Part shown: piece by piece, positions 1 to 8,409 of the stretch
Layout of the letters: every line of letters begins with the position of its first letter
Position numbering within the stretch: position 1 is the first letter of the stretch
Assembly: GCA_900542015.1 (NCBI GenBank)
Contig: UQLY01000003.1
Coordinates: 1-64,000, forward strand
Reading direction: 5' to 3'
From: an uncultured Lachnospiraceae bacterium
GTDB taxonomy: Bacteria > Bacillota > Clostridia > Lachnospirales > Lachnospiraceae
DNA length: 64,000 nt
The notes under the pieces: generated by a model
What the model saw: the letters and a program-made list of their open reading frames with translations, nothing else
What the model was told of the DNA's origin: nothing
The model's database searches: none
Translations under genes and position numbers: made by a program

Positions 1-374
1 TGACGCTCTGCAAATATCAGATGAATGTGGTAATTGGTCTTTCGCTTGTTATGATGCAGTGCTGAGATACATTCCACCTTATAATTCTGCTTAAAATGGT
101 CTGTAAATCGCCTAAGCAAATATTCCGGCTCATAATATACAAAGGACTCCGGCAACGCTATAATCAGTTCCCTTGCCTCAATACACTTTCCCTCTGACCC
201 ACTCTGCCGAAAACTTTCCTGGTTACATTTCGCCAGTTCTCTCCAAAAACTCCTCTCCGAAACCGTAGTATAAGTAGCATACAAATTCTCCCGCTTTGCC
301 TTACTTGATATATAAGTAATTCTGCCTGACACATTGGTCAGCTTATTCATCTGCACAAATGAATTTCTTGGCAT
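1..374 (-). CDS. MobA/MobL-type relaxase, N-terminal part; gene runs off the left edge
   Basis: Reading leftwards from an ATG at 374 gives MPRNSFVQMNKLTNVSG and then, near the window edge, the histidine motif HIHLIFAER. That pattern (H-x-H within a hydrophobic strand) is the metal-binding site of MobQ-class relaxases, which nick oriT and lead DNA transfer. About 124 residues are visible; the C-terminus lies outside the window. An AGGGAG ribosome binding site precedes the ATG by 6 nt, and a second ATG at 350 is a possible start. The frame is also open upstream to 752 without a stop, so a longer protein cannot be excluded. The partition genes upstream indicate a plasmid or integrative conjugative element. 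Confidence 0.75.
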   Translation of the reverse strand, partial: MPRNSFVQMNKLTNVSGRITYISSKAKRENLYATYTTVSERSFWRELAKCNQESFRQSGSEGKCIEARELIIALPESFVYYEPEYLLRRFTDHFKQNYKVECISALHHNKRKTNYHIHLIFAER

Positions 375-752
375 CCTAATCATCTCCCTTCTAATGCTTA
401 ATGTGAGTGGATGCATAGGCATCCGTTTACGAACCCATCGCCGTATCCGGCGTAATAGCTCGATGCAATCGCGAAATACACAGAGTACAAAACGAAGTTT
501 TGTGCGATGGGTGTATTTCGCTCTCAAACGCCGAGGGCTGGATAAAAAATCTATCTTTAGCAAATACAGAAAAAGCCATATACCTTCGAAAAGATACATG
601 GCTTCATCAAAGCTAATAGCTGTATTTAATTGGCTACATAATTTGCCGTTTCCGGCACCACTTATTCCTACTGCAATTATGGCTACATATTCTTTCACAA
701 CTGATGCTACATCGCTTTTATTTACAAAAGCTTTGTAGCCATCTGCTATCAT
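375..752 (-). other. Open frame continuous with the relaxase, starting in an ATGA overlap
   Basis: An ATG at 752 overlaps the TGA stop of the upstream ribbon-helix-helix gene (ATGA), a usual sign of translational coupling. The frame stays open for 126 codons and runs into the relaxase without a stop. The first ~60 residues (MIADGYKAFVNKSDVASVVK onward) look protein-like, with EYVAIIA and SFDEAMYLF stretches. The second half is arginine-rich and is encoded by strong inverted repeats, so it is more likely non-coding structure. I do not recognise a family. It may be a short gene that lost its stop, or a true N-terminal extension. Confidence 0.4.
433..521. other. Cluster of inverted repeats upstream of the relaxase, oriT candidate
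   Basis: Several perfect inverted repeats are nested here: GCGAAATACAC (471-481) with GTGTATTTCGC (511-521); ACAAAAC/GTTTTGT around GAA (487-503); ACCCATCGC (433-441) with GCGATGGGT (504-512); and CGCCG/CGGCG around TATC (439-452). The arms overlap, so alternative folds compete. Origins of transfer of mobilisable elements typically sit just upstream of the relaxase gene and carry such repeats, so oriT is the natural guess. No nic site could be assigned. Confidence 0.45.
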
Positions 753-1291
753 TCACCACAAAAACTGAAATCAAGAAACTCGTTAATATCAGGTTCTATC
801 TGATACTTTTTCTCATCCTCCTCAGTGTAATCTTTTTTTCCACATCCATCTCCTCCAACCATAGCCTCTTGCCCTTGCTTCGACTCTTGTACGGCTGCTG
901 ATACCTGCTCTGACATCTGCATTCCTGCTACCATCTGTGGCATTGGCACCTGTTGTTGTACAGGCACCATCCCCTGTAATCCCAACACGGATAAAAAAGA
1001 CTGCTGTTGCATCATATACATGCCCGCCAACCCCGGCAGATTATCAAGTACCTTTTGCTCTACTGCCTCAATAATTCCTTTTACAAATGCATCCTCCTTC
1101 TCCCTCGATTCCAGATAGGGATCTCGTTTGAGAGCAAGATGCCCTGCATAGTAGTCATTGATGGCAGCTATAACAAATTCATTTTGAGAGCGAAAGTCCT
1201 CCTTCACCTCTTCTGAGTGAAGAATTTTCCATGCTTTTCTTTCCGCTTCTTTTTTCTCATTGAAGCGGAAATTATGATTTCTTACGGCCAT
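749..1291 (-). CDS. Ribbon-helix-helix protein, probable ParR-like partition adaptor
   Basis: A 180-residue protein lying directly behind parM (8 bp gap). The first ~50 residues (RFNEKKEAERKAWKILHS, then SQNEFVIAAINDYYAG) fit the small DNA-binding fold found in ParR-type proteins. The middle is rich in Met, Gln and Val, and the C-terminus is acidic. In type II partition systems such a protein binds centromere repeats and couples the DNA to ParM filaments. The call rests on position next to parM plus the N-terminal pattern. An AGGTGA ribosome binding site precedes ATG 1291. Confidence 0.6.
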   Translation of the reverse strand: MAVRNHNFRFNEKKEAERKAWKILHSEEVKEDFRSQNEFVIAAINDYYAGHLALKRDPYLESREKEDAFVKGIIEAVEQKVLDNLPGLAGMYMMQQQSFLSVLGLQGMVPVQQQVPMPQMVAGMQMSEQVSAAVQESKQGQEAMVGGDGCGKKDYTEEDEKKYQIEPDINEFLDFSFCGE

Positions 1292-1299
1292 TCAATCAC

Positions 1300-2238
1300 C
1301 TACTTTCGGTTCTTCTGACGAAGCATCATATAACAGAAGTATTCATACCCCTTGGCATTTGCACAAATATCATGATTAAAGGTTGTCCTGTCTGTATTGT
1401 ACTTTCCAAACATTTCCACCATTCTGGCACCGCCACCCATAACATACAGCTTCATCAAATCTTCGTTATACTCGTAATCCCGAAGCTTCTGAAACAATTC
1501 CTGTACATACTGTTCAGCAACCTGCTTCATTGCTGATAAATATGACTCACTTACATCCGCATCGCCATATCTTAAGAAATCATTGATAATTTCATCTGGT
1601 AATTTTGTTCCGGTCCTATCCATTATTCGATTCTGAATACGGATAAAGCATTGATTCACACCCAGTTTTTCTGTCCACGACTTACTTTCAATCGGTCTGC
1701 CGTTATTCAGATACATAACATTCATTGTACCATTGCCAATATCCACCAACAGGTTCATTCCCTTGAAATCCTTCAAATTCTCTGCAACAGCCGCATAGCC
1801 CTGTGGCATGACTGTGCAATCCACAATTTCGATAAGATAGTTCACCTTTCTGTATTTCAGGGAAACATATCTTTCTCTGGTCAGATACTGCTTAAAGCTG
1901 TCTCTCTGCGCCTGTACCCACTTCAAAGGAAGTCCCACCGCTAGATGAATTCTAGCCTCTGTAGGACCTCTTGCCTCAAGCTCCTTTGCAATCGCTGCAA
2001 GAGTCAGAATATAAGTATCATCATCCTCCTGCTTGTCTGCAACAAAGCCCTTGTGACCTTCACCAATAATATAATAAGCACCATCATATTCGATATACTC
2101 CTTACTCAGCACCGGTTCACTGTCACAGTTCACAATTCCGGTAGGAAATACTCTGTGGGCGGTTTTCACATTGCCATAACCATTATCCACGCCCAAAATA
2201 ATAGTTCCGTTCATATTGTATTCTCTAATCTCTCTCAT
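1300..2238 (-). CDS. parM: ParM/StbA-family actin-like partition ATPase
   Basis: The N-terminus carries the phosphate-1 motif of actin-like ATPases (ILGVDNGYGNVKT). Further signatures are LLVDIGNGTMNVMYL (second phosphate loop) and LYVMGGGARMV (adenosine loop). ParM filaments push plasmid copies apart, and integrated elements carry the same genes for their circular form. The start is taken at 2238 because GGAGG lies 8 nt upstream of that ATG; a TTG five codons earlier overlaps the binding site. That gives 312 residues, normal for the family. It sits between the TnpV-like gene and the ribbon-helix-helix gene, all leftward. Confidence 0.82.
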   Translation of the reverse strand: MREIREYNMNGTIILGVDNGYGNVKTAHRVFPTGIVNCDSEPVLSKEYIEYDGAYYIIGEGHKGFVADKQEDDDTYILTLAAIAKELEARGPTEARIHLAVGLPLKWVQAQRDSFKQYLTRERYVSLKYRKVNYLIEIVDCTVMPQGYAAVAENLKDFKGMNLLVDIGNGTMNVMYLNNGRPIESKSWTEKLGVNQCFIRIQNRIMDRTGTKLPDEIINDFLRYGDADVSESYLSAMKQVAEQYVQELFQKLRDYEYNEDLMKLYVMGGGARMVEMFGKYNTDRTTFNHDICANAKGYEYFCYMMLRQKNRK

Positions 2239-2256
2239 ACTAAAATCCTCCAAATT

Positions 2257-2634
2257 CTAATGATACTGGCGAACAATGTCGCTTAACACGATCTCTTCCG
2301 CCATTTGTTTTGCCTGTTCCCGAAGCTTCCACATTTCCATTGTGGAAGCTGAATGCTGTGGCTTATGCTTTGCCAGATACTGACTCACGATTCCTTCCAG
2401 CATTTCATAAGCCTCTTCATTTAGCTCAAAAGCTCTGGCACTCAAGGTTCCCATACGAATATGGTGCCTGTACCTTTCTGCATGATTGGATTTCATATAA
2501 TCTATCCATAACAGACCATATTTTCCAATCCACACATCTGCTTCCTCCGAAACAACAATATTCGGATAAAACACTCCATCCGCCTCTGTATAAGTGCCAC
2601 CCATTGCTTCATAAGTTGATAATTCTCTGCTCAT
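2257..2634 (-). CDS. TnpV-like small element protein
   Basis: A 125-residue protein. The block IGKYGLLWIDYMKSNHAERY, the following helical stretch and the tail EEIVLSDIVRQYH match the layout I recall for TnpV-type proteins (IGKYG...YLKEHR...AEEIVL...). TnpV proteins are found in Clostridial transposons and conjugative elements, and their biochemical role is not established. The start at 2634 has GGAGGT 7 nt upstream. Longer readings would overlap the end of parB. Its place between parB and parM is unusual and may reflect element-specific accretion. Confidence 0.55.
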   Translation of the reverse strand: MSRELSTYEAMGGTYTEADGVFYPNIVVSEEADVWIGKYGLLWIDYMKSNHAERYRHHIRMGTLSARAFELNEEAYEMLEGIVSQYLAKHKPQHSASTMEMWKLREQAKQMAEEIVLSDIVRQYH

Positions 2635-2653
2635 CGCTACTACCTCCATTCCT

Positions 2654-3580
2654 TTATCTTGCTCTGCCACGACTGCTGCCAAGGCTTTCCTGCTTGCTGT
2701 ATTCCTGCTTCTCATGCCACTCCTTCAGAAGCTGTTCGATTAAATCCGTCTTCTGCTTTGGTGTATAATCCTCCGGGAAATACTTTGCCAATGCATCTGC
2801 ACGAAGCTTTATCTGCTCCCGCTGATTTGGCTTTTCTTCCTCCAAAACCATACAAATCGCATCCATATCCAATGTTCCGTGCTGGCTCATTACCTTCAAA
2901 CGACACGCCTGAGATAATGATGGGGTACACTGCTCCAAATCCATAATGGCATGAAGCTCGTACTGCTCCTCTTCCTTCAGATATGAAAGCTCCACAGCCA
3001 CTGTAAAAGCAACCTTTCCTTCGTCCACCATATTCAAAATCTTAGGAATAAGATTGGTAAGGCGGATATATCTTTTAATCTGAGCCACGCTCTCCCCTGC
3101 CTGCTTTGCAAGCAACTCGTTACTTCGCATAGCACCATAAAAAACATCCCCCGGCTCCTTTTTGGCAGACCTCGGTTCAACTTGAGCCAAAGTAATATCA
3201 TCTGCCAATACCTTTTTCCCCTGATGCTTCATAGCCTCCAGTTTCATTCGATAGGCAAATGCTTTCTCACTGGGCTTTAAATTCTCCCGATGCAGATTTG
3301 AATCCACCATCGCCACAACTGCCTGGTCATCATCAAGCTCTCTTATGACAACAGGAACCTCTGTTTCCCCAGCCCATAGAGCTGCTTCCTTTCTTCGGTG
3401 TCCCGATATGACCTCATATCCATCTCCATAAGGATTCGTCCTCACCAGGAGCGGCACAAGCACACCTTCCTTTTCAATACTTCTCATCAGCTCGCATAAT
3501 TCCGTATTGGTCTCCACCTTAAACGAGTGATTCCTAAAACTATGCAATTCGCTGATAGATACATTCTTAATCGTTTCCAT
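2654..3580 (-). CDS. parB: ParB/Spo0J-family DNA-binding partition protein
   Basis: 308 residues. The N-terminal part has ParB signatures: ELMRSIEKEGVLVPLLVR, then GYEVISGHRRKEAA (the CTP-binding region of ParB folds), then DSNLHRENLKPSEKAFAYR. A helix-turn-helix region follows (LAKQAGESVAQIKRYIRL). ParB proteins bind parS-like sites, and in mobile elements they often act in stability or regulation. GAAAGGAG lies 7 nt before the ATG. No ParA is visible in the window; it may lie elsewhere, or the element may rely on ParM. It is the first gene of the leftward block. Confidence 0.85.
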   Translation of the reverse strand: METIKNVSISELHSFRNHSFKVETNTELCELMRSIEKEGVLVPLLVRTNPYGDGYEVISGHRRKEAALWAGETEVPVVIRELDDDQAVVAMVDSNLHRENLKPSEKAFAYRMKLEAMKHQGKKVLADDITLAQVEPRSAKKEPGDVFYGAMRSNELLAKQAGESVAQIKRYIRLTNLIPKILNMVDEGKVAFTVAVELSYLKEEEQYELHAIMDLEQCTPSLSQACRLKVMSQHGTLDMDAICMVLEEEKPNQREQIKLRADALAKYFPEDYTPKQKTDLIEQLLKEWHEKQEYSKQESLGSSRGRAR

Positions 3581-3637
3581 ACAATCGCTCCTTTCATCAA
3601 CGCATATAATCGTTACTCACGAAACCTAACTCCTTTA

Positions 3638-3684
3638 ACCAAAAGAAAAACCGCTCACTTTCAATTTTCTTGAAAATGAACGGT
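3638..3684 (-). terminator. Intrinsic terminator at the element border
   Basis: On the minus strand ACCGTTCA and TGAGCGGT pair (one G-U), extended by UUUUC/GAAAG to about 13 bp. TTTTTCTTTT follows. It would stop transcripts arriving from rlmD1 before they enter parB, and so insulate the element. Confidence 0.75.
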
Positions 3685-3900
3685 CTCTCACGCTACTTTT
3701 ATTAAGTTGAATGATAATGTGATTTTGTTCGTATTTTCGAGGTTGGCTCTGAACAATCTATTTCCGTTTTGATGTGTTTCCACACACGCTATCCAATACA
3801 ACCGACACATTTACTCCGTCGGAAATTGCTTTTCTGTATGTTTTTCGGTCACTCTGGTCGAACCTAAAAAACCTCTCAAAGTGCCTAAAATCAAGGATTT
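3685..3900. other. Gene-free junction between the left element and the rlmD1 3' end
   Basis: No convincing gene lies between the terminator and the rlmD1 stop. The element end is inferred to fall at or just inside the rlmD1 3' end, because the last codons of rlmD1 contain the same integration-core-like sequence seen at the other rlmD gene. The opposite end of this element is outside the window, so its attachment repeat cannot be checked here. Confidence 0.4.
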
Positions 3901-5112
3901 TTACATACCGGTCCGATGTAGTGCAACTACCGTCTCCACATGCTCCGTCCACGGAAACATATCCACCGGCTGCGCCTTCTTTACCGAGTACCCTCTCTTC
4001 GTCAAGTATTTCAAATCCCTTGCCAGCGTTACCGGGTTACAGGAAACGTATACGACCTTCTTAGGCGCGAGTTTGACCAAAGCGGAGAGGAACGTCTCGT
4101 CGCTTCCCGAGCGGGGCGGGTCCATCATTACCACGTCCGCTCCTGCGCCGTTCTCAGCCATCTGCACCATAAATTTGCCCGCATCATTCTGATAAAAGCG
4201 GATATTTTTGATGCCGTTTGCCTTTGCATTGTTGACGGCGTCTTTTACCGCATCCCGGTTCGATTCTACGGAAACCACTTCTTTCGCGTTCTTTGCCGCG
4301 ATCAGTCCGATTGTGCCGATGCCGCAGTAAGCATCTACTAACCGTTCTTTTCCGGTCAGTCCGGCAAATTCAATCGCTTTTTGATACAGAATTTCCGTCT
4401 GGGCATGGTTGACCTGATAGAAAGATTTGGAAGAAATACGGAAACGCACGCCGCAGAGCACATCTTCGATATAGCCTTTCCCGCAAAGCACGGTTTCTTT
4501 CTCTCCCAGCACCATGCTCGTCTTTTTATCATTGACATTCAATACAACGGTGGTAATCTCCGGATGTTCCTTTCTAAGCGCTTTGACAAAATTATTTTTG
4601 GAGGGCAGAATGGGAGAACCCAGTACAAGCACCACCATGATCTGTCCCGTCGCCTTACCGACACGGATCAGCGCATGACGAAACAGTCCGTATCCCGTAT
4701 CCTCGTCATAGGTTTTGATCTTAAAGGATTTCAAAAGGCTGCGGATCGTCGCTACAATCGCATCCGCTTTTTGATCTTCGATCCGGCAGCTTTCCACCGG
4801 TACGACCTCATGGGTGCCCTCTTTATAGGTTCCGGAAATCACTTTCCCTTTCTGATACGAAAAAACGGCATGGACCTTATTACGATAGTAAAAAGGTTCT
4901 TCCATGCCTATTATTTTTTCGGTCTTGCAGTAGGGCTTTAAATTAGCTTCCACTAATTCCTGCTTTTTTGCAAGCTGCCCCGCGTAGGTTTCTTTCCCAT
5001 ATCTGCACCCGCCGCATGCTTTGACCGATTTACAGTCCAATTGGCATCCGCCGCCCGGCTGCGGCTGGGTTTTTACCCGGGGCTTCTGTATTTTATGTTC
5101 CGTTCTGTTCAC
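3901..5112 (-). CDS. rlmD: 23S rRNA (uracil-5-)-methyltransferase, RlmD/RumA type, first copy
   Basis: 403 residues. It has an N-terminal iron-sulphur cysteine cluster (CKSVKACGGC), RNA-binding and methyltransferase regions (DAYCGIGTIGL, the SAM-binding loop), the MDPPRSG motif and the catalytic cysteine region YVSCNPVTLARDLKYL. It methylates a uridine of 23S rRNA using SAM. It lacks the N-terminal TRAM domain that the second copy (45981-47666) has. The C-terminus HVETVVALHRTGM departs after VETVV from the usual ending, as expected where an element has replaced the last codons. It starts 20 bp behind the aldolase gene and may be transcribed with the sugar operon. Confidence 0.88.
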   Translation of the reverse strand: MNRTEHKIQKPRVKTQPQPGGGCQLDCKSVKACGGCRYGKETYAGQLAKKQELVEANLKPYCKTEKIIGMEEPFYYRNKVHAVFSYQKGKVISGTYKEGTHEVVPVESCRIEDQKADAIVATIRSLLKSFKIKTYDEDTGYGLFRHALIRVGKATGQIMVVLVLGSPILPSKNNFVKALRKEHPEITTVVLNVNDKKTSMVLGEKETVLCGKGYIEDVLCGVRFRISSKSFYQVNHAQTEILYQKAIEFAGLTGKERLVDAYCGIGTIGLIAAKNAKEVVSVESNRDAVKDAVNNAKANGIKNIRFYQNDAGKFMVQMAENGAGADVVMMDPPRSGSDETFLSALVKLAPKKVVYVSCNPVTLARDLKYLTKRGYSVKKAQPVDMFPWTEHVETVVALHRTGM

Positions 5113-5131
5113 GACTCATTCATCCCTTATA

Positions 5132-5986
5132 TCAGTATCTGCCGACAGAACCAAAAAGCTCCATTTTCTTCATGGTTTCTTTTTTCACGGCTTCCACTTC
5201 ATATGGTATCATTTCCGTCATGCCTTTTCCAGTATTTTTGCAATTCTCTACCACGGCTTTCACTGCCGCCACATTGATATCCGTAAAAATATTGATCTTG
5301 CTGATGCCCTTCTCAATTGCCTTGCGGAAATCATCATCCGAAAGCCCGGAGCCCCCATGCAGTACCAGAGAGGTATCGGGAATCTGTTCCGCAATTGTCT
5401 GAATCCGCTCAAAGTCCAGCTTGGGAGGCAGTTTATAAGCGCCGTGAGCGGTCCCTACGGCGATGGCAAGGGCGTCCACATCTGTGCGCTCCACAAAATC
5501 TCTCGCCTGGTCGGGCTGTGTATAATAAAATGACGGATCTGTCTGCGTCTCTTCTTCGTCTGCCGGATTATCTCCCACATGTCCCAACTCGCCTTCGATG
5601 GTCGCGCCGTAGGAATGTGCGATATCCGCCATTTCTTTTACTTTTTTGACATTATCTTCATAAGAATCCGTCGAGCAGTCATACATGATCGACGTAAATC
5701 CCAGTTTTAACGCTTCCACACATTTTTCATACGTAAGCCCGTGATCATAATGGATTACCACCGGCACTTTCGCTCTTTTCGCCATGGGAATCAAAAAGTA
5801 GGATAAATCCTCTAACGGTCCGTAGGGCAGTAAAATCTGCGCCGTTCCCATGATAACCGGAGACCCCGTTTCCTCCGCCGCAGCGATAATTCCCCTTGCC
5901 ATTTCCAGATTAACCGCGTTAAACAGCCCTACCCCATAGCCGTCTCTTCTTGCGGGAATCAGTACATCCTTTAAATTTGCTAACAT
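5132..5986 (-). CDS. Class II fructose/tagatose-bisphosphate-type aldolase
   Basis: 284 residues. Family motifs are visible: VVIHYDHGLTYEKC (zinc-ligand histidine), TIEGELGHVG, AIAVGTAHGAYK (second histidine) and LVLHGGSGLSDDDFRKA (third histidine and phosphate loop). Such enzymes cleave ketose bisphosphates to dihydroxyacetone phosphate and an aldehyde. It is the third enzyme of a leftward operon behind an isomerase and a PfkB kinase, so it should split the phosphorylated sugar. AAGGAGG lies 7 nt before the ATG. The exact sugar is not evident. Confidence 0.85.
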   Translation of the reverse strand: MLANLKDVLIPARRDGYGVGLFNAVNLEMARGIIAAAEETGSPVIMGTAQILLPYGPLEDLSYFLIPMAKRAKVPVVIHYDHGLTYEKCVEALKLGFTSIMYDCSTDSYEDNVKKVKEMADIAHSYGATIEGELGHVGDNPADEEETQTDPSFYYTQPDQARDFVERTDVDALAIAVGTAHGAYKLPPKLDFERIQTIAEQIPDTSLVLHGGSGLSDDDFRKAIEKGISKINIFTDINVAAVKAVVENCKNTGKGMTEMIPYEVEAVKKETMKKMELFGSVGRY

Positions 5987-5997
5987 ACGTTTCCTCC

Positions 5998-7122
5998 TTA
6001 TAAATTCTGTTTTGCCCAGCCGGCGTCTATCCGCTTCTCCATTTCCGCAAAGGATTTAAGCCCGCTTAAAGCGTCTACTGCCGCCACGCAATTCGCTCCG
6101 GTAGCCGCCGCTAACTGCAAACATCTTTCAAAGGGATACCCCTTTACCATCGCCGTCAAAAACGCGGCTATGGTCGTGTCCCCGGCACCGGTTCCCGAAA
6201 TCACGGCGTCCGGCACATAGCTTTTTTCAAATCCTCTTTTTTCTGCAAAACCCGACAGTTTCAGTCCGCTTCTCTCTGACAGCTTTGCAAAATCCTCCGC
6301 CGTTCCCGTCTGATAGTAAAATCCAGCCGCGCCGCATTTGATGATGACGAGCTTACAGCCCATGGACAAAATGCGTTCCGCTAAAGGCGCCACGTCCTCT
6401 TCCACAGATAGGATTTCCGTAACGTCCCTTCCCGCCGCTCGTTCCTGCCATTTACGATATTTCTTTTTATCCAGCATATAACAGATTTCCTCCGCGCTGG
6501 GCAGAAAGAAATCCACATAGGGAAGAGTCTTTTCAAAAATATGCTCCCAGTCAGCCCTGCCTGCCGCCGAATTTTCATCCACAGCGGCAAGATCCAGAGA
6601 AGTAAGGCACCCCTCTTCTTTGACTCTCCGGAAAATTTTTGTCAGTTCCTTACCTTCATTTTCATACATACTCGCCATAATCGGCGGATAACCGAAATGA
6701 AACAGCACGGCTTCCCGGATCAGATCAAAATTCAGATCCCGTTCCGTAAAGGTATCGTTGGCTCCCGGATTATGTAAAAAAATCCTGTCGATTCCGGGGA
6801 CGGCAACGACCACCGTATAGGAGGTGGAAGAGTCCGGGTCAACAATCATGCCTTCCGCCGCCCGGTGCTCGTCCAGAATGTTTAAGATCATTCTGCCAAA
6901 CTCATCGTCGCCCACTTTTCCCATCAGAGAAACATCCGCTCCCAACGTCTTCATGGCGAGCCCGGTATTGGCAACGCTTCCGCCCGTATGGATATCCGCC
7001 GCGCCCACATGCAGCAGTTTACCCGGCACTAACAGTTCTTCAATACGCCTGCATTTACCGCATTGAAACATCGGTGTAATGTCGATGCAGATATGACCTG
7101 CAGCAATGATTTTTTCCCTCAT
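5998..7122 (-). CDS. PfkB-family carbohydrate kinase
   Basis: 374 residues, longer than the usual ~310. It has the GGSVANTGLAMKTLGADV glycine-rich motif and the catalytic signature VISGTGAGDTTIAAFL, where Asp of GAGD is the base. An extra cysteine-containing stretch near the N-terminus (FQCGKCRRIEE) and an insertion around 200-240 account for the length. It should phosphorylate the product of the isomerase upstream. AAAAGGAGG precedes the ATG. It lies 11 bp upstream of the aldolase in the same operon. Confidence 0.85.
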   Translation of the reverse strand: MREKIIAAGHICIDITPMFQCGKCRRIEELLVPGKLLHVGAADIHTGGSVANTGLAMKTLGADVSLMGKVGDDEFGRMILNILDEHRAAEGMIVDPDSSTSYTVVVAVPGIDRIFLHNPGANDTFTERDLNFDLIREAVLFHFGYPPIMASMYENEGKELTKIFRRVKEEGCLTSLDLAAVDENSAAGRADWEHIFEKTLPYVDFFLPSAEEICYMLDKKKYRKWQERAAGRDVTEILSVEEDVAPLAERILSMGCKLVIIKCGAAGFYYQTGTAEDFAKLSERSGLKLSGFAEKRGFEKSYVPDAVISGTGAGDTTIAAFLTAMVKGYPFERCLQLAAATGANCVAAVDALSGLKSFAEMEKRIDAGWAKQNL

Positions 7123-7154
7123 GCTTCCGCCTCCTTTTCAGCTACCTGTTGCTT

Positions 7155-8198
7155 TTATTTTACCTGATCGATACCCATAAGTAAATTCATGACATACATT
7201 TCCAACGCTTCAAAATCTCTGTTTTCCACGCACTTTTTCTGGAAATCATAATCAAACCGGTCGACCTTTTCCTCCAGCGCCTTAAAAATCTTCAGGCTGT
7301 TTTCCAGATGCTTATAGCTGTCTTCGTTCTTTGTGGTACGCATTGCTTTAACATCCAGTCCCACATACTCTCCGTTAGAGCCGTAACCATTTTCTTTTAA
7401 TACCTTTACCTGGTTAAAAGCCGCCCGCAGGTTCTCTACGCCAAAGCTCTTGTCCTGGTCGTACCGGATTCCGTTCTGATCGTTCAGATGCACGGTCATC
7501 AGCTTGCTCATGGCAAGAGCAAAACCGATTTCATTCGCCGGATCAAGTCCTGCAAGAATCGCATGGGCGCTTTCCAGATTGCCCCCTACGCGGGAAGGAT
7601 CGATGGTCGCCGCGGAAATCGCCATAACATGCCCGATAGTGCCGCAGATGCTTCTGTCAATGGGTTCGTTGGGTTTCGGTTCGATACAGATGCGGATGGT
7701 CGGATCATAGGCAAGCATCTTGTTAATTGCCTCAATCAGTTTTTGCGTCGCCCATACGGGGGATTTGCTTTCCGCACAAAGCGTCCCTTCCCTTGCCAGC
7801 CAGAGCACGATCAAATCACAGTCAAGCTCTCTTGCGATATCGATGGAACGGTAAGCTCTCCACATGGCGTATTCTCTGTCCGCTTCACAGGTGCTCATAA
7901 AACCGCCGTCTGCCGTATGGGGGTCCATCCAAAGCCTGGGCGCCACAAACTCCGCTTTCAACTGATATTTATCCAACAGCTTTTTGACTTCCCTTGCTTT
8001 CTCTTTGATTTCCTCTTCGGTGTAATCATTGATGTTAGGGACCGCATCGTCATCATGAAACTGGATTGCCGAAAAGCCGATCTGTGCAAATCGTTTAATC
8101 TTTTCTTCAAAAGCAATTTCATCCCTTGTGGCGGGTCCGTAAGAATCCGCTCCCGTATGAACATTCCACGGTCCTACTGAAAATTTAAATGCTGACAT
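7155..8198 (-). CDS. Xylose-isomerase-like TIM-barrel sugar isomerase
   Basis: 347 residues from the ATG at 8198, chosen because GAGGT lies 7 nt upstream; an earlier ATG at 8225 has no good site. Motifs include FSVGPWNVHTGADSYGP, AIQFHDDDAVP, IEPKPNEP, GGNLESAHA and LMTVHLNDQNG, which supply the acidic and histidine metal ligands of xylose-isomerase-type barrels. It is shorter than classical XylA (~440 residues), so the substrate may not be xylose. It is the first gene of the operon (isomerase, kinase, aldolase) divergent from an AraC regulator. Confidence 0.78.
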   Translation of the reverse strand: MSAFKFSVGPWNVHTGADSYGPATRDEIAFEEKIKRFAQIGFSAIQFHDDDAVPNINDYTEEEIKEKAREVKKLLDKYQLKAEFVAPRLWMDPHTADGGFMSTCEADREYAMWRAYRSIDIARELDCDLIVLWLAREGTLCAESKSPVWATQKLIEAINKMLAYDPTIRICIEPKPNEPIDRSICGTIGHVMAISAATIDPSRVGGNLESAHAILAGLDPANEIGFALAMSKLMTVHLNDQNGIRYDQDKSFGVENLRAAFNQVKVLKENGYGSNGEYVGLDVKAMRTTKNEDSYKHLENSLKIFKALEEKVDRFDYDFQKKCVENRDFEALEMYVMNLLMGIDQVK

Positions 8199-8240
8199 AA
8201 ACATTACCTCGCTTTCCTTTGCCATATATTTTATGGTTTC

Positions 8241-8310
8241 AGTATAGTGAGGAAATCATCGGCTTTCCTTGTGCAATTTGCTTTTTTCGGTAGACTAATT
8301 TGCTTTTTTC
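8241..8310 (-). promoter_or_regulatory. Activator-type promoter with two direct repeats for the AraC regulator
   Basis: Two perfect 14-bp direct repeats, AATTTGCTTTTTTC at 8275-8288 and 8297-8310, are spaced 22 bp start to start, about two helical turns. That is the usual arrangement of AraC-family half-sites. On the minus strand a -10 TATACT sits at 8241-8246, the matching -35 region (8264-8269) is poor, and the proximal repeat lies just upstream of it. This fits activation of the isomerase operon by the divergent regulator. Confidence 0.65.
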
Positions 8311-8409
8311 TTTCGTTTCTCCTTGACTGCGCCGCTTCACTTCTTCATAATAAATACCATCACAGACACAGGTAACGATTCCCGAAATGACCGGAAGAAA
8401 GGCGAAGAC

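Noticed and set aside
334..738. 134-codon frame on the plus strand
   Set aside because: It is antisense to the partition/relaxase block and crosses inverted repeats. There is no ribosome site, and codon use is poor.
3758..3952. 64-codon minus-strand frame overlapping the end of rlmD1
   Set aside because: It overlaps rlmD1 in another frame and has no ribosome site; it is probably junction sequence.
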